DNA from: Actinomadura darangshiensis
Lineage (GTDB): Bacteria; Actinomycetota; Actinomycetes; Streptosporangiales; Streptosporangiaceae
DNA: 38,269 nucleotides
Reading direction: 5' to 3'
Assembly (NCBI RefSeq): GCF_004349235.1
Contig: NZ_SMKY01000058.1
Span: 1 to 38,269 of the forward strand
Shown here: positions 32,772 through 38,269 of the stretch, piece after piece
Numbering within the stretch: position 1 is the stretch's first letter
Layout of the letters: each line of letters starts with the position of its first letter
Notes under the pieces: generated by a model
What the model saw: the letters and a program-made list of their open reading frames with translations, nothing else
The model's database searches: none
What the model was told of the DNA's origin: nothing
Translations under genes and position numbers: made by a program

Positions 32772-33242
32772 TCAGGCCGTCCCGAACCAGCCCGGCATGT
32801 CCAGCCGCCAGATGTCGGCGAGCGTCATCCGGCGCAGGTCGCCCTCCAGGGCCCGGACGCGGTCGGCGCCGAGGTGCGCGACCCAGTCGCCCCGGATCCG
32901 GTCGAAGATCCGCTCGGACCGGACGAGCGAGTCCACCCCCCGCGCGGTCAGCCGGACGATCTTGCGCCGGGCGTCCCGCGGGTCGGCGCCGCGCTCGACG
33001 TAGCCCAGCCGCTCAAGGGACTCGACCATCTTGCCCGCGGCCTGCTTGGACACCCCGAGCCGGCGGCCGAGCTCCACGGCCGTGGTGCCGTCCGGGCCGA
33101 TCGCCTGGAAGACGAACCCGTGCATCGGGCGCAGGTCGGGATGGCCCTCCCGGGCCAGCTCGGCGTGCACCTCGTCGACGATCACGCGGAAGGCGACGAA
33201 GAGGCGCAGCGGCAGCTCGAAGCCCGGGGGATCGCTTGACAT
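32772..33242 (-). CDS. MarR-family regulator
   Basis: Winged-helix regulator of the MarR family, 156 aa from the start at 33242 (MSSDPPGFELPLRL). A start 15 bases further upstream (33257) would lie inside an operator-like repeat and is less likely. The DNA-binding part is TTAVELGRRLGVSKQAAGKM followed by VESLERLGYVERGADPRDARRKIVRLTARG, the typical recognition helix and wing. The N-terminal helix and the C-terminal helices (to LDMPGWFGTA) form the dimer region. It is divergent from a cupin gene and probably controls both through two repeats in the intergenic gap. Confidence 0.92.
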   Translation of the reverse strand: MSSDPPGFELPLRLFVAFRVIVDEVHAELAREGHPDLRPMHGFVFQAIGPDGTTAVELGRRLGVSKQAAGKMVESLERLGYVERGADPRDARRKIVRLTARGVDSLVRSERIFDRIRGDWVAHLGADRVRALEGDLRRMTLADIWRLDMPGWFGTA

Positions 33243-33246
33243 AAAA

Positions 33247-33283
33247 GACAACCTCATTGACTATATGGACAACCACATTGTCC
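33247..33283. promoter_or_regulatory. Tandem MarR-type operators
   Basis: gacaacctcattgac (33247-33261) and gacaaccacattgtc (33268-33282) share 13 of 15 bases and are 21 bp apart, two helical turns. The second is a perfect inverted repeat, ggacaa-N5-ttgtcc. Both lie between marR and the divergent cupin gene. Confidence 0.7.
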
Positions 33284-33303
33284 AACTTAGGGGATCGGGA
33301 CCC

Positions 33304-33720
33304 ATGACGCTCATCCGCGACACCGAAAGCCGCCGCACCGAGACGCCCAACGGCGTCATGACCACCTTCGCGACACCGACGCAGGGCGGCACCGAGGGCA
33401 TCGCCCTCTGGCGCGTCGACATGGAGCCGGGCAGGACCGGCCCGCTGCACGCCTTCGACACCGAGCAGGTGTGGACGTTCCTGGACGGCGCCGCCACCGT
33501 CGACCTGGACGGACGCAAGCTGGAGGCGGGCCCCGGCGACACCGTCGTCCTGCCCCCCGGCCTGCCCCGCCAGATGACGACCGGCGACTCCGGGTTCACC
33601 GCCGTCGTCGCCGCCCACGCCGGCTGCCTCGCCTACGACCCGGACGCCCTGGTCGACGACACCAGGTGCGAGCTCGCACCCCAGGGCGACGAGCGGATCG
33701 TCCCGCCCTGGGCGCGGTGA
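33304..33720 (+). CDS. Cupin-domain protein
   Basis: Small single-domain cupin, 138 aa, starting at ATG 33304 with GGGGAT further upstream as a weak ribosome-binding site. Cupin motif 1 is represented by MEPGRTGPLHAFDTEQVWTFLDG: only one His-like metal ligand is evident, with Glu in the EQVW position. Motif 2 is PGDTVVLPPGLPRQMT, lacking the usual His (PRQ in place of P-x-G-x-x-H). Metal binding may therefore be partial or absent. The C-terminus ends CELAPQGDERIVPPWAR. Such proteins bind or isomerise small molecules. The divergent MarR regulator suggests response to a small aromatic or toxic compound, by inference. Confidence 0.85.
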   Translation: MTLIRDTESRRTETPNGVMTTFATPTQGGTEGIALWRVDMEPGRTGPLHAFDTEQVWTFLDGAATVDLDGRKLEAGPGDTVVLPPGLPRQMTTGDSGFTAVVAAHAGCLAYDPDALVDDTRCELAPQGDERIVPPWAR

Positions 33721-33734
33721 CCAGGCGGGGATGA

Positions 33735-34379
33735 TCAGGTGCCGAGGTAGGCGAGCACGGCCAGTACGCGGCGGTTGTCGTCCTCCGACGGCGGCAGCCC
33801 GAGCTTGCCGAAGATGCTGTTGGTGTGCTTGCTGATCGCCTTCTCGGTGACGAACAGCTTCCCGGCGATCGCCGCGTTCGTGCGGCCCTCCGCCATCAGC
33901 CCGAGCACCTCGCGCTCGCGGGGGGTCAGCTGCTGCAGCGGCTCCTCGCGGGTGTGCCGGGTGAGCAGCTGGGACACCACGTCCGGGTCGAGGGCGGTGC
34001 CGCCGCCCGCGACCCGGCGCACCGCCTCGACGAAGACCTTCACGTCCGACACGCGGTCCTTCAGCAGGTAGCCGATGCCGCCCGTGCTGTCGGACAGCAG
34101 CTCCCGCGCGTACAGCTGCTCCACGTGCTGCGACAGCACCAGCACCGGCAGCCCCGGGATCTGCTTGCGGGCCTCCAGCGCGGCCCGCAGCCCCTCGTCG
34201 GTGAACGTCGGCGGGAGCCGCACGTCGACGACCGCGACGTCCGGGCGGTGCGCGGTCAGCGCCCGCAGCAGCGACGGCCCGTTGTCCACCGCCTCGACGA
34301 CCTCGAAGTCGAACGCGCCGAGCAGGCGGATCAGCCCGTCTCGGAGGAGGGCGAGATCTTCGGCGATGACAACGCGCAC
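33735..34379 (-). CDS. NarL/LuxR-type response regulator
   Basis: DNA-binding response regulator, 214 aa. GTG at 34379 has GGAG seven bases upstream and starts inside the kinase gene (49-bp overlap). The receiver domain has the acidic pair (AED, Asp8), phospho-acceptor Asp52 in VAVVDVRLPP and Lys in YLLKDR. The LuxR-type helix-turn-helix is LTPREREVLGLMAEGRTNAA through ISKHTNSIFGKLGL (about 149-195). It would be phosphorylated by the kinase encoded just upstream. The target genes are not evident; a self-contained two-gene system. Confidence 0.95.
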   Translation of the reverse strand: MRVVIAEDLALLRDGLIRLLGAFDFEVVEAVDNGPSLLRALTAHRPDVAVVDVRLPPTFTDEGLRAALEARKQIPGLPVLVLSQHVEQLYARELLSDSTGGIGYLLKDRVSDVKVFVEAVRRVAGGGTALDPDVVSQLLTRHTREEPLQQLTPREREVLGLMAEGRTNAAIAGKLFVTEKAISKHTNSIFGKLGLPPSEDDNRRVLAVLAYLGT

Positions 34380-35617
34380 GGCAGCTCCATGGTCACGACG
34401 GTCGGCCCGCCGGGCGGGCTCGTCACCGCCATCGTCCCATCGAACGCCGCGAGCCTGCGCTCGATCCCGCGCATGCCGCTGCCGGCCGCGGGGTCGGCGC
34501 CGCCCGTCCCGTCGTCTCCGATGATCATGAGCAGCCGGCCGCCGGAGTGCTCGATCTGCAGCCAGGCCCGCCGCGCCGCCGAGTGCTTGACCACGTTGGC
34601 GAGGATCTCCGCGACCGCGAAGTAGGAGGCCGACTCCACCGGCGCGTCCGCCCGTCCCGGCAGGTCGATCTGGACGTCCACCGGCAGCGGCAGGGTCAGC
34701 GCGAGGGCGCGGACGGCCCCGTCCAGGCCGCGCTCGGCCAGCACCGGCGGATGGATGCCGCGGACCAGGTCGCGCAGCTCCGTCAGCGCCGTGCCGCTCG
34801 ACTCGCGCGCCTCCGCCAACAGCTTCTGCGCGGTCTCGGGGTCGTGCTTCATCATCTCCTCGGCCAGGCCGATGTTCATGCTCAGCGCGACCAGCCGGGC
34901 CTGCGCGCCGTCGTGCAGGTCCCGCTCGATGCGGCGCAGCTCGGCGGCCGAGACGTCCACCGTCTCCGACCGGGTCTCGGTGAGCCGCTGGACGCGCTCG
35001 GTCAGTGCCTCCCGCGTCGGTGCCAGGAGGGACTGGCAGAACAGCGCGTGCACCTTCAGGAAGGCCGGCCCCAGCGGGACGGCCGCCGCCGTCAGCCCGG
35101 CACCCAGCACGACCGAGCCGACGATGCCGACGACGCCGTAGTCGTCCAGCGTCCAGAACGGCCCCCACCCGTAGTCGGCGACCATCGCGACCCACGGCGC
35201 GACGAACACGCCCTCCAGCCCGTAGAGCGCCATACCGGCCGCGAGGATCCCGAGGACCAGCGCGATCGGCACGTTCAGCAGCGTCCACAGCAGGTCGCGC
35301 CACGAGGCCGGGTCGGTGAGGACCCACCCCAGCCGCCGGAACGGCCCCTTCCCCTCCGGCTCCGGCCGGTACGGGACGGGGATCTTCACGCCCGACCACT
35401 CGGCCGCCCACGCCCGCTGCTGGTTCGCGATCGACCGGATCGTCTGGAACACCATCGGCACCATGACGACGCCCGCGCCCAGCGGGATGAACGCGAGCGA
35501 CAGCACCGCCAGGATGAACAGCGGCAGGTTCACCGTGTACGCCAGCACGATCTGGACGAGCCCGCGGACGAAGGAGGTGAGGGCGCGGCGCCCGTAGCCG
35601 CGGAGTAGCTCGCTCAC
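34331..35617 (-). CDS. Sensor histidine kinase (HisKA_3, NarL-system type)
   Basis: Membrane sensor kinase, 428 aa, starting with GTG at 35617 after a good GGAGG. The first ~190 residues are a membrane sensor domain with four hydrophobic segments (about 22-60 as a hairpin, 112-135 and 160-183), as in the actinobacterial 'Sensor' family (PF13796). The dimerisation domain HisKA_3 carries phospho-acceptor His235 in [13 protein letters not shown]. The ATPase domain has [19 protein letters not shown] (N box), GDDGTGG (G1) and [11 protein letters not shown] (G2). It is the first gene of a two-gene operon with the response regulator. Signal unknown; relatives of this class often respond to envelope stress. 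Confidence 0.94.
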   Translation of the reverse strand: MSELLRGYGRRALTSFVRGLVQIVLAYTVNLPLFILAVLSLAFIPLGAGVVMVPMVFQTIRSIANQQRAWAAEWSGVKIPVPYRPEPEGKGPFRRLGWVLTDPASWRDLLWTLLNVPIALVLGILAAGMALYGLEGVFVAPWVAMVADYGWGPFWTLDDYGVVGIVGSVVLGAGLTAAAVPLGPAFLKVHALFCQSLLAPTREALTERVQRLTETRSETVDVSAAELRRIERDLHDGAQARLVALSMNIGLAEEMMKHDPETAQKLLAEARESSGTALTELRDLVRGIHPPVLAERGLDGAVRALALTLPLPVDVQIDLPGRADAPVESASYFAVAEILANVVKHSAARRAWLQIEHSGGRLLMIIGDDGTGGADPAAGSGMRGIERRLAAFDGTMAVTSPPGGPTVVTMELPCALSSPKISPSSETG

Positions 35618-35822
35618 CGGTTCCTCCAAGGAAAATCGCCGTGCCTGTGGACGTCCACCATTGTGGCCGGTGCCCGTCCGGGCATCGGTGGTGCTAGACC
35701 CCCTCTTCGCGCCCGGACACGGTGGAGTTAGACCTACCGTCATTCGAGCGGTGACAAGACAACCGGCCCCGTTCCCTGCACAATGCTCTGGCGACACCCA
35801 GGGGAGAAAGCGAATCCAAGCT

Positions 35823-38269
35823 GTGACAGCCACCATCAGCCAGACGTCCGGCGGCCAGGGCCCCGAGCCCGCCATCCGGCCCATCAACGAGCGCATCGCC
35901 GAGGAGATCGGCGTCCGCGACGGGCAGGTGCGGGTCGCGGTGGACCTGCTCGACGGCGGGGCGACCGTCCCGTTCATCGCCCGCTACCGCAAGGAGGCGA
36001 CCGGCGCGCTCGACGACGCGCAGCTGCGCGCGCTGGAGGAGCGGCTGCGCTACCTGCGCGAGCTGGACGAGCGCCGCGCCGCGATCCTGGAGTCGGTGGA
36101 GTCGCAGGGCAAGCTCACCGCCGAGCTGCGCGCCCAGATCATGACGGCCGACTCCAAGGCCCGGCTGGAGGACATCTACCTCCCGTACAAGCCGAAGCGG
36201 CGCACCAAGGCGCAGATCGCCCGCGAGGCCGGCCTCGAACCGCTCGCCGAGCTGCTGTTCGACGACCCGTCCCGCGATCCGCAGGCCGAGGCCGCCGCCT
36301 TCGTGGACGCCGAGAAGGGCGTCGCCGACGCGGCCGCCGCGCTGGAGGGCGCCCGCGCCATCCTCGTCGAGCGGTTCGCCGAGGACGCCGACCTCATCGG
36401 CGCATTGCGCGAGCGCATATGGAACCAGGGCCGGATGCTCTCGCGCGTCCGGGACGGCAAGCAGGAGACCGGCGCGAAGTTCTCCGACTACTTCGAGTTC
36501 TCCGAGCCGTTCGCGAAGCTGCCGTCGCATCGCGTCCTCGCGCTGTTCCGGGGAGAGAAGGAAGAGGTCCTCGACCTCGACCTGGAGCCCGAAGAGGCCG
36601 ACGACAGTGCCGCGCGCAGCTCCTACGAGGTGGAGATCGCGCGCCGGTTCCAGATCACCGACCAGGGGCGTCCGGGCGACAAGTGGCTGTCGGACGCGGT
36701 CCGCTGGGCCTGGCGCACCCGGATCCTCGTCCACCTCGGCATCGACATGCGCACCCGGCTGCGGCAGGAGGCCGAGGACGAGGCGGTCCGCGTGTTCGCC
36801 GCGAACCTGCGCGACCTGCTGCTCGCCGCGCCCGCCGGCACCCGCGCCACCATGGGCCTCGACCCGGGCCTGCGCACCGGCGTCAAGGTCGCCATCGTGG
36901 ACGACACCGGCAAGGCCGTCGCCACCGACACGATCTTCCCCCACGAGCCGCGCCGGAAGTGGGACGAGTCGATCGAGACGCTCGCGAGGCTCGCCCGCGA
37001 GCACAAGGTCGACCTCGTCTCCATCGGCAACGGCACCGCGTCCCGCGAGACCGACAAGCTCGCCGCCGACCTGATGGCCCGGCACCCCGACCTCAAGCTC
37101 ACCAAGATCATGGTGTCGGAGGCGGGCGCGTCGGTGTACTCGGCGTCGGAGTACGCGAGCCGCGAGCTGCCCGGCATGGACGTCTCGCTGCGCGGCGCCG
37201 TCTCCATCGCCCGCCGCCTCCAGGACCCGCTCGCCGAGCTCGTCAAGATCGACCCCAAGTCGATCGGCGTCGGCCAGTACCAGCACGACATCTCCGAGGT
37301 GAAGCTGTCGCGCTCCCTCGACGCCGTCGTCGAGGACTGCGTGAACGCGGTCGGCGTCGACGTCAACACCGCGTCCGCGCCGCTGCTCACCCGCGTGTCC
37401 GGCATCGGCGAGGGCCTCGCCGACAACATCGTCGCGCACCGCGACGCCAACGGCCCGTTCCGCAGCCGCGGCGGGCTGAAGGACGTCGCGCGGCTCGGCC
37501 CGAAGGCGTTCGAGCAGTGCGCCGGCTTCCTGCGCATCCCCGGCGGCGACGACCCGCTCGACGCGTCCAGCGTGCACCCGGAGGCCTACCCCGTCGTCCG
37601 CCGGATCCTGGACACCGCCGGCAACGACATCAAGGGGCTCATCGGCAACACCGCCGTCCTGCGCGCGCTGAAGCCGGCGGAGTTCGTCGACGGCACGTTC
37701 GGGCTGCCGACCGTCACCGACATCCTCGCCGAGCTGGAGAAGCCCGGCCGCGACCCGCGCCCCGCGTTCAAGACCGCCACGTTCAAGGAGGGCGTCGACA
37801 AGCTCGGCGACCTCGAACCCGGCATGCTCCTGGAGGGCGTCGTCACCAACGTCGCCGCGTTCGGCGCCTTCGTGGACGTCGGCGTCCACCAGGACGGCCT
37901 CGTCCACATCTCCGCGATGTCGGACAAGTTCGTCTCCGACCCGCGCGATGTCGTCAAGCCCGGCGACATCGTCCGGGTGAAGGTCCTGGACGTCGACCTG
38001 CCGCGCAAGCGCATCTCGCTCACCCTGCGGCTGGACGACGAGCCCGGTGCCGGCAAGCAGGCCGGTGGCAGGCAGAGCGGCGGCAGGCAGGGAGGCGGCC
38101 GGCAGGGCGGTGGCCGCCCGAGCGGCGATGGGCAGGGCCGCGACCAGCAGGGCGGCGGAGGGCGCGGCGAGCAGCGCGACCGCGGCGGACGCCCGACCCG
38201 CGGCGGCCCGAACCAGAACCAGCGCGGCGGCCAGAACCGGGGCGGCCAGCGCGGCGGCGGTCAAGGAGG
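35823..38269 (+). CDS. tex: Tex-family RNA-binding protein, 3' end beyond the window
   Basis: Nucleic-acid-binding accessory protein of the Tex family, linked to transcription and RNA metabolism. The frame is open from GTG 35823 to the last base (about 815 codons), so the stop is outside. The start is by similarity ([20 protein letters not shown]); GGGGAG at 35801 is 16 bases upstream, longer than ideal. Domains: Tex N-terminal helices ([39 protein letters not shown]), YqgF/RNase H-like ([30 protein letters not shown]), helix-hairpin-helix ([27 protein letters not shown]) and S1 ([22 protein letters not shown]). After residue ~745 comes a Gly/Arg/Gln-rich disordered tail of repeated GGRQ/RGG units. 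The 205 bp upstream, toward the divergent kinase gene, holds no other gene. Confidence 0.95.
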   Translation, partial: MTATISQTSGGQGPEPAIRPINERIAEEIGVRDGQVRVAVDLLDGGATVPFIARYRKEATGALDDAQLRALEERLRYLRELDERRAAILESVESQGKLTAELRAQIMTADSKARLEDIYLPYKPKRRTKAQIAREAGLEPLAELLFDDPSRDPQAEAAAFVDAEKGVADAAAALEGARAILVERFAEDADLIGALRERIWNQGRMLSRVRDGKQETGAKFSDYFEFSEPFAKLPSHRVLALFRGEKEEVLDLDLEPEEADDSAARSSYEVEIARRFQITDQGRPGDKWLSDAVRWAWRTRILVHLGIDMRTRLRQEAEDEAVRVFAANLRDLLLAAPAGTRATMGLDPGLRTGVKVAIVDDTGKAVATDTIFPHEPRRKWDESIETLARLAREHKVDLVSIGNGTASRETDKLAADLMARHPDLKLTKIMVSEAGASVYSASEYASRELPGMDVSLRGAVSIARRLQDPLAELVKIDPKSIGVGQYQHDISEVKLSRSLDAVVEDCVNAVGVDVNTASAPLLTRVSGIGEGLADNIVAHRDANGPFRSRGGLKDVARLGPKAFEQCAGFLRIPGGDDPLDASSVHPEAYPVVRRILDTAGNDIKGLIGNTAVLRALKPAEFVDGTFGLPTVTDILAELEKPGRDPRPAFKTATFKEGVDKLGDLEPGMLLEGVVTNVAAFGAFVDVGVHQDGLVHISAMSDKFVSDPRDVVKPGDIVRVKVLDVDLPRKRISLTLRLDDEPGAGKQAGGRQSGGRQGGGRQGGGRPSGDGQGRDQQGGGGRGEQRDRGGRPTRGGPNQNQRGGQNRGGQRGGGQG

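Noticed and set aside
35694..38264. Open frame of over 850 codons on the minus strand opposite tex
   Set aside because: Val/Gly/Ala/Asp-rich antisense shadow without motifs; the plus strand encodes an unmistakable Tex protein that simply lacks a stop in the window.
38040..38269. Short GGC/CGG-rich repeats at the window end as a CRISPR or satellite array
   Set aside because: They stay in frame with tex and encode its Gly/Arg/Gln-rich tail; there are no spacer-repeat units.

Overview
The window is very GC-rich DNA with third-position G/C codon bias, GTG/TTG starts and short-overlap operons. Twin-arginine and lipoprotein exports, a GH18 chitinase with a CBM2 module, NarL-type two-component genes and many TetR/MarR/HxlR regulators all fit a soil actinomycete. 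Gene content resembles Actinomadura or other Streptosporangiales, but that placement is inference and no 16S gene is present.

Layout. 1-2.4 kb: the 3' part of a secreted thermolysin-type (M4) protease. 2.4-13.3 kb: a catabolic cluster with a three-gene TRAP transporter (DctP-DctQ-DctM), a LacI-family regulator, and an operon of CoA-transferase, Zn-dehydrogenase, Gfo/Idh dehydrogenase, crotonase, SDR, MaoC hydratase and acyl-CoA dehydrogenase. The same palindrome (core AACCGGTTAC) lies in front of the transporter, in front of the enzyme operon and inside the lacI gene. I read this as one regulon that imports a carboxylate, loads it on CoA and oxidises it; the substrate is unknown. 13.3-17.4 kb: a fragment of a PepSY-type membrane protein, then a FecCD-type metal-chelate ABC transporter (permease, ATPase, lipoprotein) with a SAM methyltransferase, behind a promoter covered by an inverted repeat.

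17.4-23.5 kb looks accessory. It holds a phosphotransferase, a Tat-exported PGRP/amidase, an alpha/beta hydrolase, a TetR regulator divergent from a frameshifted SDR, an F420/NADP-type reductase and an orphan small ORF. A C-terminal scrap of a tyrosine integrase follows, stopping beside the 3' end of tRNA-Gly(TCC), the classic scar of an integrative element. 23.5-26.4 kb: tRNA-Gly, tRNA-Pro(TGG) and a divergent alanyl-tRNA synthetase, possibly a second copy. 26.5-33.7 kb: regulator/enzyme pairs (HxlR-YceI; HAD, Asp-nucleophile hydrolase and TetR divergent from an SDR lacking YxxxK; MarR-cupin) and a chitinase with a strong palindromic operator. 33.7-38.3 kb: a NarL-type response regulator and kinase, then a divergent Tex protein with an Arg/Gly/Gln-rich tail running off the window end.

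All functional calls rest on motifs read by eye; no database search was possible.
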